Shown here: positions 22,301 to 34,255 of the stretch, in pieces
How the letters are laid out: each line of letters starts with the position of its first letter
Position numbering within the stretch: the stretch's first letter is position 1
Source of the DNA: Agelas oroides
Taxonomy: Eukaryota > Porifera > Demospongiae > Agelasida > Agelasidae
Direction of reading: 5' to 3'
Assembly (NCBI GenBank): GCA_949130485.1
Contig: OX422184.1
Coordinates: forward strand, 9,588,996 to 9,652,995
Length of the DNA: 64,000 nt
Position numbers and translations under genes: made by a program
Notes under the pieces: model-generated
What the model was told of the DNA's origin: nothing
Databases searched by the model: none
What the model saw: the letters and a program-made list of their open reading frames with translations, nothing else

Positions 22301-23580
22301 AAGAAGTGCTCTCTTTGATTCATTTTGGGTATCATTTCCTGAGGGCTCAACCTCATCAAGTCTTACTTGCTTTGGTGCATTCGGCTTTATGGTAGTGTTG
22401 GTGCGTTTCTGTGTTCGTGAAGTTCGATTTTTGGACTTTTCCTCATCACGCTTCTTTTTTTCTGCTTTGCTTGCCTTCAGCCTGCAGAAAGAGCTAGTTC
22501 GTAGTGGTGAGCACTGAAGATGTCAGAGAAGGCATGGATTATAAGCATGTTATAAGTATACACTCCGTAATATTGAAATCATGTGTACTAAAGATACGGT
22601 CAATTGACAGGGAGTGGCTAAGTTTTCAGGTGCCGACAATTGAGAACAGGAATTACTACGCGAGATGTTAATCGGTACGCGGTGATGATAATACGTACAG
22701 CAGTGACCATGATACTTTCGCTACTGTTGCGAATATATATTGAGCAAACTTTTGTAAACCGGATGTAGTAATTCCAGCAATCGAAGGCCTCTTGAATGGT
22801 TGTACCATTCAATCAAGATAAATCTGGGTCCTAAAAGATCAAACCATTAACTAACAACTACTTCTGCACATCAAGTGTTAACTGAAACGTAGCGTAATCA
22901 ACCGATTATCGGCCCCTGTTTGTCCCCACCTCCGTATCTCCACTCAGGAATGGTTCTGGAGTCTGGGAATAGCACAGGAGTTGAGACAAGGAATATCGGA
23001 CTGGTATAGCCCACATATCGTCAAGGTATGACTAACGCACACAGATGCAAATGAACATGTAACACAACTACTACGTTGTAGCCAGCAAGATCACAAGGGA
23101 TTGGTTTAATGAAATCCAACGGTATCCCATTGATGAAGGATCATTGCTTCATAGTAAGCATTTATGTTTACTTGAAGTAACGCTCCCGTTGTGAGCTACT
23201 ATGGACCTCTCCTCTCCAGCAGTGAAGCAGGTGATAGCATACAGCCAGAGAACAGACAGCTTTACAAACCTTCAACATTGGGGATTGCTACACACAGTCA
23301 GCAGCCATACATTGTGAAATAAAGTCCCATACTATCACTAGCTGGCAGTCTCTGTCTGAATAGCTGCTCGCTGCAAGTTATACGTTGTCGGCTGGATGGG
23401 TCTGTTATCGCAACCAGGGACCGAGGAGGCAGTAAGTTGTTGATGTTCAATACACAGTATGTATTGGCTGAAACCAAAACTTTGAAAAGTATCCGAGTGC
23501 AGGAAGTTTGTTAGTGTTTCCACTTTCTAGGCCTGTAGTAATAAGGGCGGGCAACAGCTCTGAGCATATACTAGCATCAT
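22301..23580. other. no gene assigned
   Basis: Only short frames without recognisable domains; no shared repeat was noticed here. Confidence 0.35.
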
Positions 23581-23589
23581 CTGAAAACT

Positions 23590-23712
23590 TCAGAATGATG
23601 CACGGATCAAGTTCGATACTACGACCAACAAACTGACGGCTGAGTGGCAGGGACCATATCGCATCATGAAAGGAGTAGGGGAAGTTGACTACAAAATATA
23701 CCTGCCGTCCTT
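23590..23712 (+). mobile_element. gypsy integrase C-terminal fragment
   Basis: The frame KLTAEWQGPYRIMKGVGEVD followed by YKIYLPS matches the small C-terminal barrel just after the integrase core in Ty3/gypsy polyproteins (the 'WQGPY.V....G.VDY.V' pattern). About 40 codons only, with no neighbouring integrase core. Confidence 0.5.
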
Positions 23713-24051
23713 CTGCATTGCATCGGAAGCGATCTCTAAGCAATGTGAGGTAAGTCCAATTGGCCCACCAGGTTCCAATGGGTCCTCCTCCTCTACAACA
23801 GCCGTCGCCCTAGCATGGGCCCGTCTTTCCATTCGCTTCTGGCTCGTGGTCTTCCGCACTCTACTTCGACTTCCCTCGAGCAACTCCTCATCAATTGCGG
23901 ACATCCACTCGTCATCCTCGATGAATTTTCCGCATAGATAAGACTATGAAATTTCAATGAATTCTCAATGAAAGTTTCATAATGAAAATGCAAACAGAGC
24001 CATGACAATTCCATGAAATGGAAATGGCAGCAATAACAGGGTGATTACTAC

Positions 24052-24924
24052 ACGTCTAACTCACGCAAATGTATGGGAGGCCTTGCAGCTACATGCTGTT
24101 TATAAAAAGCTATATTTCTTACTAGAAGTCACGTGAGAATCTGTATCAGGTACAAGTCACATGCGTGCGTCTGAATGTGCAATGAAATCGAAGGTTCGTA
24201 TGATATAATTAACCACTCATTACACCGAACACATAACATGCGGGGCCAGTGAGACATCCAAGGTATATAGACCCATAAACCGCTGCTCTCCTTGGAGGGT
24301 GAGCCCGGCTGTGACGGGTTAGGACAGCAATGCTTGTCAGCCGGGGCTAGCTTTAGGCCCCACATGCATAGATACCAGTAGATGCTTAGGAAAGTAGGAA
24401 GCCTGAATAATCCCAACCCAGCTGACTAGGGCCTAATTGCAGGGTAACCACAATCATGCATGCAAGGACTGTAAATATGCTAATGAGGGAAGCAAGTCCT
24501 CCCAACACGGCCCGGCTCAATCACGTCTATAAAGACGGAAAAGAGATTTGTCCAAAAGAGGGAGGGTTGTATGGGTGGGCAAATAAAGGACAAGAGAGAG
24601 TTATAGCAGCCGCAGATGGCAAGCGAGGGCAGTTGAGGTGTAACAGTACTGAACAGTGCATGCGTACAAGTGATAGGTTGGGCATAGAGGAGTAGGCGCG
24701 TGATGAGCACATGCATGCTACTAAACAGAGTCGGGGCTAAGCAGCCATTCGTGGTTAACTTAGTTTAACTACCTTAAACCACATTCATTATCACCATAGT
24801 ATATATTGGAAAAAATATCACTCGTTGTTGCCGTTGGCACTGATACTCATGCTGTGCACTCGTAAAAGTACAGATGGCAACAAACTCATGATATTTTCCG
24901 GTATAGCTTTGTACTATGGTGATA
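24052..24924. repeat. composite dispersed repeat, copy 2, split by ~575 bp
   Basis: 24052-24211 matches 1950-2124 and 24788-24924 matches the hairpin MITE 2125-2268. The intervening 24212-24787 has no counterpart in copy 1, begins near TTAACCACTCATTA and contains GTGGTTAA near its right end (24750). That suggests an inserted element with very short inverted ends. A shadowy open frame inside it (24456-24695) is not recognisable. Confidence 0.7.
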
Positions 24925-26135
24925 CTTATACAAGACTTAAAAAACATTAAAAATGTAAAAAGATGTAGGGATGGCATGCCAAAAAGTAGGCAAACAAGAT
25001 AGGGATAATGCATGAAAGCAAAGGTCAACATATTGGCAAAGCCCCATCCCTACATCTTTTTCACACTACAGTTAGACAGTGCATGGGGGTCTTCCTAAAA
25101 CGTACCACAAGTTCACAACCTTCACTGCCAGTTCATGGCCGTAGCCTTGTTCTCAGGCCACTGGTCGCTGCTCGGTCCTTCAGCCATGTATGCGGCTCTA
25201 AATTACATTCCACAAACACGTGACATCCCACTGTGACGTCACCGTGTCATACCTCCTCTGCCTAAAAGAGGACTTGCACATGAAAAATTTCTGATCCTTT
25301 TTAATAGAAAAAGCGGTAGACTTATTTATGGTACGTTCATGTGGTCATATAGTAGGTGCTGTATCTCTGGAGTGGCTGGATGGATTTGAATGCAACTTGC
25401 ACCAAATTGATCCCTTAAAAGATGCTAGAAGCACAGATAATGCAACCTGACTATGAGGTATGTGACTTATTGATTGTATGTGCTTTGTGGGATGGACTAG
25501 TACACTGTACAAATGGGTAAAGCTTCACTCTAGCTTACTGTGGTCCATGCTAAAGTTGTTTTGGCAATATTTCTCACTGTCTCCCTCTTTGAGGAAATAT
25601 TTGAAGGTAGACAGGGCTATTCTGATGGTTGACAAGTACTGTAGCCATTAGAAAACATTGGATGAAATTCAGGTCTGTTCATGCACCACTGTTTTAGACT
25701 TGTACTTTTTACACTCAATCTCTCCTATAGCACTTTTTAAATGCTGCCAGCAATTGGCATTGGGGTAGAAGGGGGAAGCCACAGTTTTCATTAGTAATGG
25801 CATTTCAAGTAGGTGCTTTCCCCTAGCTGCCTACCAATATAGATAGCCTCAGTTGCCATTAGTAATGGTATTTCAGGTAGGTACTTACCCCTAGCTGATG
25901 AATGCAACTCTATAGGAACTGCTATTTTATTGCTGATTGTGATTCACTTCCAACAAATAAAGTGCATTTCCCAGATACCCTTGTCTCAAGTCCATTACTA
26001 CCAACTTAGAAGCAATCATCTGCTAGAAATCACTTTTGTATGTGTGGCAGTCAGCATCTAGCTGCACTGTTGCTTCCTATGAGAATCATCCTCTGTATGA
26101 CATTGCTGTTGCACTCTTCTTCTTAATCTATATAT
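24925..26135. other. no gene seen; one tandem duplication
   Basis: Non-coding. At about 25787-25830 and 25854-25897 the string CATTAGTAATGG plus TTCAGGTAGGT-like and CCCCTAGCTG sequence is duplicated at 67-bp spacing. Confidence 0.5.
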
Positions 26136-26365
26136 GTGACAGTCCCGTGTAGAAATCAAAGATTATTCCGTTGCGTGTTTCGATCGCATCGCTGCATTCA
26201 AAGTGCCGTATCACTGAACTTCCGTAAAGGGCGGGGCTCATACACGCTTTGTAGACTTATTAGATATTCATGCATCTAACGAAGCACGTATGAGCCCCGC
26301 CCTTAACGGAAGTTTAGTGATATGGCGCTACAGAATAATCTTCTATTTCTACACGTGACTGCCAC
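26136..26365. repeat. ~230-bp palindromic MITE, copy 1
   Basis: The ends GTGACAGTCCCGTGTAGAAA and its inverse (CTACACGTGACTGCCAC) lie at 26136 and 26365. Inner arms containing GGGCGGGGCTCATAC and GTATGAGCCCCGCCC are also inverse. Nearly the whole element folds back on itself. A second copy at 32666-33469 carries an insertion. No coding capacity. Confidence 0.9.
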
Positions 26366-27137
26366 ATACACTGTATGTGACATTTATGTACAGGTGACCT
26401 AATGATTTACTCTGGACACTTGATCCCAGTTCACTTAGTGACATATAGTTACTTCCAGGGTTCTGAGTTGGTTTTGCCTCACTTGAAATAGTGTGGCGTG
26501 AGCGTACCAGCATGCGTATGCTTGTACCAAGTACAAGCTAGTACTTGCATCATGAATGTTGACGCTTCATGCTTATGCTTCATGTTCCCACTGATTTGAA
26601 GCAAGGCAAATTCTACAGCATATCAGATGTTTGCCAGCACCATGTATGCACACATGCATGAATTTTCAGTCTTGTACCTGCATGTATCCCTATTAGGTTT
26701 GTAACCAAGACTTTCCTATTCCTTCGCTCCTAGATAGTCTGCGATGGAGGACTGAAAAGTTTGTTGAGAAGATAGAAAACTCAGATGCAACTGTAGTGCA
26801 GATGTTATTTATTCACACTGCATAACGTTTGTGGCTCGCAGGCATGTGTCCCCTTGTTAGTATTACTGCAATGTCGCTTTGTTTTCATATGTACTGGTTC
26901 ACAACAATAAATGTGTTGAACAAACAGTACTCGCGCTAACTTACACTAATAATAGTGCTGCTAAAAATAGTCGTTCAGGGGGTGGTCGGGGCCAAGGATT
27001 TCGAATATCGCGGTCGGTAGTTCGTATCACTTTTACTTTTTTGTTTGTGCTCGTTTAAAACGTGAAAAATTCGTCGGGAAAAACACTTTACGCAAACGTT
27101 TGCTAACTACCAACTGAGAGAACAAGCATGGAGCATC

Positions 27138-29221
27138 CAGTGGCGGATTTAGAAATTTAGAAAGGGGGTTCAGCCACTGGCGCGCGAAGCGCAGTCGAAA
27201 ATTTTGGGGTTGCCACGCCCACTTCTGGTCACGTGAATCCATTCATGACACAATTATGCTAGTGCGTACCTACCGTATATTCTAAATTTACGTACGTTAC
27301 AATTTTCACTTCCAGCCAAAAATAGAGTTCAGCAGCTATGTGTACGAAGCGGTTTAATGACCAAAGTACTATAAAATGGATAGCGTCCGCTGTCGTAATT
27401 ATACAGAAGTTAATAATTGTGTGATACGATCAAGTTAGCGGAAAACATACTATTTGTCAAAAAGCAAGAGGTACTTTTCAAAAACGCCTTCGTCCGGACC
27501 TCGTGGAAAATTCGCGAACTTTGACCACGCGTGCACGACCGCTCCTTAGAGATCTCTCATTGCTTCTCGCTGTGCATGTTTGTGTCGTGCCTCTCGACTC
27601 ATCTTCCGTGTTTTGCAGCTGTAGCCTAACACACGCAGCCACAGCGAGTTGTTCCGATTGGATCTCTGACCACGCCCATTTCGGTATCCCGTAACCTTAA
27701 AATAGCTGGAAGTCCGAACTGAATATCTCCAAAGAAAAAACAAAATTTCGCAATCGAAAAAAGTTATTAATACAGGCTTAAAGAGCAGCCTTAGAGCAAT
27801 TGAACGATATGCATATTGCCTGGGTTACCTATATTTTACCCCATGATATGGCTTTCCGAAGTCAAATGGTACCGTACCCACTTTTTACAACAAATTTCAA
27901 TGGAGAGGGTGGCACCGCGCAACATCATTTAAAGAGCAAGTACATACAACACCATATCCAGTTTTAAATTTTCTGGGGATCTAAATCAGTCCTGTGCTAT
28001 GATATCCTAGCCTTTTTTTGGAGCACAACAGCTCACAGCAGTGGTATCAGTGCATAATTATGATAGATGTTTAAAGTTTGTTTCTTTCAAGAGCTGTCTA
28101 TGGGGATGACTCTGATGATGAAAATGACGTTTGTTTTGGCTAATGAGTCTAAGTGTAGCTACCAGTGAGTCCCCAAACCTGCATACAGGAGTCACCAACA
28201 TGCATGGTCATCATAATCTGCACCTTAGTGCCTTGAGTCTCTAGGAAGGGCAGTACGGCTTGTCCACCTATTCCCTTCAACCCAGTCACTGGTCATTCAC
28301 CATCACATTCTTGTTTGCGCAACTCTTAATAGCCCATCTTCTTTGCAACTGCAAGCACTCCCTTCTCTCCTCCATCATTCTGTGGGCCCACTTTATCTCC
28401 CAGCAGCTACAGTTGTGGATTTCATACACTCTTTAGCTCTATTATACATGAACAGACTCATTGCCACACACACAAGCCTATGCAGTTCTTAGGTCAGCAC
28501 ACAGCCTCCACCACTCAGGTATCAGGAGTGGAATGTTTATTTCTGAGATCAGCTGAGGTCCTTTGGTAATCCTAACGGGAATAAAGTTTCAGCAGATAAT
28601 GACTGTACTGGAGTGACACTCGCTTGCAATGTCCTGAGCTTTTGCCGGTTGCCACAATAGTGTGACTGTTTTGACGGCAAATACAACCCAAATAATTGAT
28701 ATCTGCACCCCAAGAAACCTATTTCCCATGGTAAAAGTTGCATATACCTTAGAAGTCCAGTGAAATTTGTAAAAAGCGGCTAAAACACCAAAAAAAAGGT
28801 AGAATTTTTAAAAAAGATTGTTCTTACCAGCAGAATTGAAAAGAAGAACGAAAGCGCTTCAATTTGATGTGCGTTGCAAGGCTATTGGCCGAAATTTCGA
28901 CTGTGGGTGCGGGTTTTTGCAAGACACAACATCAAATGATTATGCAGCAGTGGCATGCAGCAACAACAACCAGGCACAGTTACACACTCACGTATCAGTT
29001 CCTTACTGATCTCCAGACGTTTGACTAAGCCTGGAGTAGCGAGTCCAAATGATATTCATAACAGTGAAAAATTGCGTAACCCTTTTTGGAGCGGAAGTGC
29101 TATATTGAATGCGGCACCGTGGACTCCTGCAGTTATGTACGCAAAAATACACTACTAGCCGCCAAACCCTAACCCTTACCCCCGCCCCCCCCCCCCCCCC
29201 CCCCCCCTAAATCCGCCACTG
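27138..29221. mobile_element. 2.08-kb TIR element with 5-bp target duplication
   Basis: Perfect 15-bp terminal inverted repeats CAGTGGCGGATTTAG (27138-27152 and 29207-29221) are flanked by direct repeats GCATC (27133-27137 and 29222-29226). The right end passes straight into a 23-C run (29185-29207). Inside I find no transposase; weak frames occur at 27503-27694 and 28818-29009. CAGTGGCGG is a common start of several animal DNA transposons, including hAT-type ones, but a 5-bp duplication is not the 8 bp expected of hAT. The superfamily is therefore unassigned. Confidence 0.7.
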
Positions 29222-29229
29222 GCATCCGA

Positions 29230-30245
29230 ACGATATATAGTTTATGGGGGTTCATCTCACCAGCACGCAGCGATTTTGCTCGAAACGTAGATGGTTCGCA
29301 TGACCACTTCCGGCATATTAATTTCGCGACGAGCTTCCGGAATCGCTACGTTGACTGTAAGTATTCATCGGATGACTTTTCCAAAGCAAGCCTAGAAACA
29401 GCAAGCTGCACACAGTTAGTCACGTAAGTTACCTGAGGTCAAGGGTGATTAGTACATAGTGTATATAGTTTGCTTCCCAGACCCTTCTATTGCCATTACA
29501 TAGGAATAGAACTTATTCAGTGCTCAGGTATGCGCAAAACTGATAATGGACAGAAATCCAGATACTATGTGCTGCCATTTTGAACAGCATCAAGTTTTGA
29601 TGTATTGAAACACCTTGTGATCATCATGTGGGTGATTGCTGTACTCGATTGTGAAAGAGATGGCAAGTGTTTTGGTCAACTGAAGTAGCAAAACACTACT
29701 TTGGTTTTGCTAGGGGAGCAATGACTGCCATGTGTCACCTGTACACCAACAAATTTCTGTATACAGAGGCATTACGAAGCGTAGCTTGTGGTACAAGGTT
29801 ACACAAACCTGTATAGTGGCAGCATAATATCCAGATGCTCTATCTACTATCCATTTCACATGTAGCTGCATGAGCATTGTTGCATAAGGTTTATATGGAG
29901 ACTCTGGTATGGCAGACCATAATCCAGGGTTCTGTAGTGAAATGGGAATCACCTGTTGATCCAAAGCCAGTATACTTGACTGTTATTATGTTGAGTATTT
30001 GTCATTCTTGTTGCAAGGAAGAGTTTGAATGCACTTAGGCTACTAAAGTGTCCTCCATTTCTCTAGCTAAACTGCAGAGTATGAAGGGCCGTTTGCTTGC
30101 ATTGACTGAAAATTAGATGCTACTGGCACTTGGGTGTGATGCTGGTTGGCAGCTAGCTATGTGCTTAGCCGCTCTTACTGGCGGTAAATTCCGCCCGGTT
30201 TCAAATTTTACGAAGTTACACTAGCTGCCCGTTCTTTATGTGCTC
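29230..30245. other. no gene seen
   Basis: No coding frame or recognisable repeat could be supported. Confidence 0.45.
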
Positions 30246-30249
30246 TTCG

Positions 30250-30830
30250 GGAGTTACAGTGACCGTGTTTCTGGGGTTTCTCGTGTTTCTCGTGTTTCTC
30301 GTGTTTCACAGCAACACTCCGGTTACCATGACTGTGTTTCTGGGGTTTCTCATGTTTCTCAGCAACACTCTCCAGTTACTGTGACCGTGTTTCTGGGGTT
30401 TCTCATGTTTCTCAGCAACACTCTCCAGTTACTGTGACCGTGTTTCTGGGGTTTCTCATGTTTCTCGTGTTTCACAGCAACACTCTCCAGTTACCGTGAC
30501 TGTGTTTCTGGGGTTTCTCATGTTTCTCAGCAACACTCTCCAGTTACTGTGACCGTGTTTCTGGGGTTTCTCATGTTTCTCAGCAACACTCTCCAGTTAC
30601 TGTGACCGTGTTTCTGGGGTTTCTCGTGTTTCTCGTGTTTCACAGCAACACTCTCCAGTTACCGTGACTGTGTTTCTGGGGTTTCTCATGTTTATTAGCA
30701 ACACTCTCCAGTTACTGTGACCGTGTTTCTGGGGTTTCTCATGTTTCTCAGCAACACTCTCCAGTTACTGTGACCGTGTTTCTGGGGTTTCTCGTGTTTC
30801 TGGGGTCTCTCGTGTACTGCAAACTCTTCA
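30250..30830 (+). repeat. minisatellite with 168-bp higher-order period
   Basis: Ten units of 53 or 62 bp, each containing GTGTTTCTGGGGTTTCTC and CAGCAACACTC. The unit types repeat in the order long (with an extra CGTGTTTCA block), GACTGTG type, GACCGTG type. GACTGTG-type units start at 30322, 30490 and 30658, exactly 168 bp apart. Frames through it encode only repeats and are not genes. Confidence 0.95.
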
Positions 30831-31140
30831 AACAGTGCAAGCATTGCAAACTCTTCAAATAGTGTAATCTGTGCAAACAGAAATAGCAAACTATACAAAC
30901 TGTACATTAAAAAGTCTGCAGCATGGTAATACGTACATATCCTGTGCTAAGTATCATGCATAATTACTATGCCTTCAATTTATGTAACGTTGACAACTTT
31001 CATGAACAGCCCAGTTACTGTAGCTGACTGTGCACAGTCATGCAGCTACTGGTCTGTTCATGAAAGTACTTGTCTGAACTCAATACAGTAGGGAGGAGGG
31101 TGGGGCTGCTGGTGGAGTTCGTCATGTGGTGAAGTTTACG

Positions 31141-31816
31141 GGTACATACTCATGAATAAAATTAGTATGTCACAAACTTGCTTGCATAACATTTCCTACA
31201 AAAAAACTACCGGATTTTTACAACAACCAGGCTACAGAGGGCATTCAGCTATAGTTCGGCATAACACCAACTTTGCTACAGTACACAGTCGAGTGACAGG
31301 CGGCTGCACGATGGAGTACGAGTACAAACTTCTACGTCAGTTTAGTACGACGGTAGGAGGAACTAGGTGCTATCTGTGGCTTAAACAGAGTCAGAGCGAC
31401 TCACTGCCGGGCCACACGAAGCGATTTTCCTCATATCTTAGAATAGAACAGAGTGGCAGTGGCCGAAAGGCTACTGGACACTCGAAAAATGGGTGCTAAG
31501 TAACTTCGCAAACAAGCAATGGCGAACTGGTTTTTAATTCTTCGTGTGGCCCTGCAGCGATGTCGTACAAATAGATAAAACGCTGGTATACGGCATTGTG
31601 CGTGCAACAACGCGAGCGAATTGACGTAGAAATTTGTACTGGTAACTTCATCGAGCAGCCGCCTACTGTTACTCGACTGCGTACTGTAGCGAAGTTAGTG
31701 TTTTGCCGAACTGTAGCCTATAGTGACTGGTTGTTGTAAAAATCCGGTGGCTTTCTTGTAGGAAATGTTTTACAGGCAAGTTTGTGACATATTAATTTTA
31801 TTCATGAACATGTACC
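31141..31816. repeat. 676-bp foldback element
   Basis: The two halves are inverse copies almost to the centre (about 31478). GGTACATACTCATGAATAAA at the left corresponds to the inverse of 31797-31816, with matching inner blocks (for example ACAACAACCAG and CTGGTTGTTGT, and GCCACACGAAG and CTTCGTGTGGC). A roughly 30-bp imperfect direct repeat (GGGTGGGGCTGCTGGTGGA) lies outside each end, at about 31099 and 31828. No supported coding frame. Confidence 0.85.
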
Positions 31817-31847
31817 TTAAGGTTAGGGTGGGGCTGCTGGTGGAATT

Positions 31848-31892
31848 AGTTGTGTGGTTATGGTTAGGTTAGGGTTAGGTTAGGTTTAGAAC
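31848..31892. repeat. telomere-like GGTTAG tract
   Basis: Variants of TTAGGG (GGTTATGGTTAGGTTAGGG and so on) occur next to the foldback element. Confidence 0.7.
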
Positions 31893-32084
31893 AAATAATA
31901 GAAGTCCATAGAACTGGGTGTACCAATAGTTCATTAGGGCTGAATAGAGAGATACAAGGGTGGTGGGTGGGACTGAATAAGTACAGAGTTACAAGGGTGG
32001 TGGGTGGGACTGAATACACAGCAGTTAAAGTTGGAGTGTGCTACTTGGAAACTGACTTGTTCACAAATGTGAACAAGCTGTGTC

Positions 32085-32450
32085 CAAGCTGTGACACTTG
32101 GAGTGCCCAAGCTGGGAAACTGCTTGGAAAATGTACACATGTGCCCAAGCCAGTGCCCAATTTGTGCATGTCCTGTGTACAAGCTTGGAAACTCCTTGTA
32201 CACTAGAGCTACTGCTTGGACACACCTTGTACACTGGAGCTACTGCTTGGACACTCCTTGTACATGACATGGGTACTACTTGGGCACTCCTTGTGCACAT
32301 CCTGTATAACAAGCCTGGACACTCCTTGTACACTCTTTGCACACTAGAGGAATACTGCTTTGGATACTCCTGGTATACACTGGAGCTACTGCTTGGATAC
32401 TCCTGGTATACACTAGAGTTACTGCTTGTACACTACCTGCATTTTGTGCA
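32085..32450 (+). repeat. degenerate minisatellite
   Basis: Imperfect repeats of about 30 bp built from TACTGCTTGGACACTCCTTG and TACACTGGAGC. Frames through it on both strands (32061-32493) are composed of these repeats and are not counted as genes. Confidence 0.8.
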
Positions 32451-32665
32451 CTTCTACATTATAATACAAAATGTGATAGTTAACAGACAGTGACAAAATA
32501 ATAATCAGACAGGCAATAAACATACAAAGTATAGAAACCCTTTACATAATTAAATAAAATAACTAACTACAGTTTTGCAGTTTCAGTCCTTGTGGATTCT
32601 TGGCCTTAATCTTGCAAGTAGCTGTAAAATGATTTGAGCAATACATGAATATGTTTACAAATGAC

Positions 32666-33469
32666 ATGACAGTCACATGTAGAAATCGAATATTATTCCG
32701 TCACGTATTTCGATCACATTGCCGTGTTCGAAGTGCTGTATTGCTGTACTTCTGTTAACACTTTGCAGGTGGAAATTCTGTACATGTCACCGTTTATTAA
32801 CGCACAAATTAAAAGTGTCTGTTCCAATGACCTGATTTGCATAGGTAGCATGTAACAAGGCTGGACTAGTTTATCCAAATTGCTGATCACCGCTAGGTAA
32901 GCGATTTGTACCCTGTTTGAAGCCATTATCTGTAGGTGTATATAGAAGCTTACCAGCAATTTGAAACGGCACCGATTTTCCCCCTTTGTTACGTCCTAAG
33001 CCCTTTTCTAAATTATTTGAAGCTAGTACTCCAGCCTTATGTGAAATCTGGAAGCCGCTTGCTCCCTATGTTGAAGATAAAGCTTGGCCCTTCTCGAACA
33101 ATCGCGAGCTAGCACTGCCCCTTCTGCCTTCCCTGTGGGTGATGTAAGTGGAAAGGTGTGGTCTACACTTATTACTACTCAACAGGAAGGGATTTAACCC
33201 AAAAGCTCGGTTGGCCTTGCTACTTACACGCGTAAACTCTCTTGCACCTATATTGGCGCATCGTGCTACGCATAAATAGCCCGTGGCGCTTTGCGTCCTA
33301 AGTGTTAAGGGCGAGGCTCATATGCGCTTCAGCATACATAGCTAACAAGTCCATGAAGTGTGTACGAGCCACACCCTCAACAGAAGTTTAGCAATACGGC
33401 GCTTTGAACTCAGCGATGCAATCGAAATACGCAACGGAATAATCGTCGATTTCTACATGGGACTGCAAC
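32666..33469. repeat. palindromic MITE, copy 2, carrying an insertion
   Basis: The left part (TGACAGTCACATGTAGAAAT from about 32667) and right part (ending at about 33469) match the MITE at 26136-26365. Between TTCTGTTAA and TTAAGGGCG, 546 bp are inserted. Copy 1 shows the uninterrupted sequence ...CCGTTAAGGGCG... in its right arm. Confidence 0.85.
32759..33304. mobile_element. piggyBac-type non-autonomous element (TTAA target)
   Basis: The 546-bp insertion starts CACTTTGCAGG and ends CCTAAGTG, giving short inverted ends CACTT/AAGTG. It is flanked by TTAA on both sides (32755-32758 and 33305-33308). A TTAA target duplication with CACTT-type ends is characteristic of piggyBac elements. There is no transposase inside. 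The piggyBac protein fragment at 12 kb shows that the superfamily has been present in this genome. Confidence 0.75.
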
Positions 33470-34010
33470 AGATGAATATGCACAATATGAGCCATCACAG
33501 TAAGAAGAGTTGCATGCTAAAAGCAGTGACAAACAGTCTGCCTTAAAAAGCTGGCTACCTCCTTTACATACGCTACACATGGGTTGACTAAGACTCTACT
33601 TGTCTTGGGAATAGGTTTCTCCTCTAAGTCTAAGTACTTCTCACAAGTACAATTTTCAGGCTCAGCTCTAGAGTAACATTTAGTCTTATTCCCAGGCAGT
33701 AAGTTTTGCTCCCACTTGGTGAAATGGAGTCTAGATCTTAGTGCGAAACTAGGCGACCATCGAGGTCTGCCACAAGGCTTGTTGAGTACTTGTAGCTACT
33801 TCCAAAGACCACACAGTTGTCCACTATGGTCAAGCAGAGGAAGGCGTATTAGGCGTGGTTTCTAACTTTGTTTCAGTTCGTTTTGTTTCATCATAATTGC
33901 CGTTCCTGGTTTTATAGCTTGCTATAACTAGCATAAAGATGCCGTTACTAGGGGAAGTATGCCGTTACTAAGAGAAGCACGCTCCCATTTAAAGCCCCCT
34001 GACCGCGTCT
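33470..34010. other. no gene seen
   Basis: No supported frame. Two inverse motifs (TTGGGAATAGG and TTATTCCCAGG near 33606 and 33687) suggest a decayed hairpin. Confidence 0.3.
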
Positions 34011-34014
34011 CACA

Positions 34015-34255
34015 CACAAACTAGTATAGTACTCACCGCGAAAAAGTCGCCACAGCACAGACCCGAGTGTCCAGCAAGAGTCTTCAGTACAGAAACGCCT
34101 ACCGCTGAACAAGCCTTCCAGACGCACGGGACAGTGAGTCAGCGAGAGACGGTACGTTGGTTCACCCATCCCCCTAGTTAGTGTTATGATAACTCCACCC
34201 ATTTAGCCCCACCCCCAATTTGCTTAGTAATTAGAATATTGTTAGCTATACGAAT
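34015..34255 (+). repeat. dispersed repeat family C, left part
   Basis: AGTATAGTACTCACCGCGAA through CCACCCCCAATTTGCTTA matches 52527-52740 with few differences. Sequence to the right diverges. Confidence 0.85.

Noticed and set aside
30240..30830. CRISPR-like regular repeats
   Set aside because: Units are contiguous without unique spacers, in a eukaryotic context; this is a minisatellite.
32061..32493. Frames of 79-131 codons on both strands
   Set aside because: They are built from the degenerate minisatellite and open on both strands.
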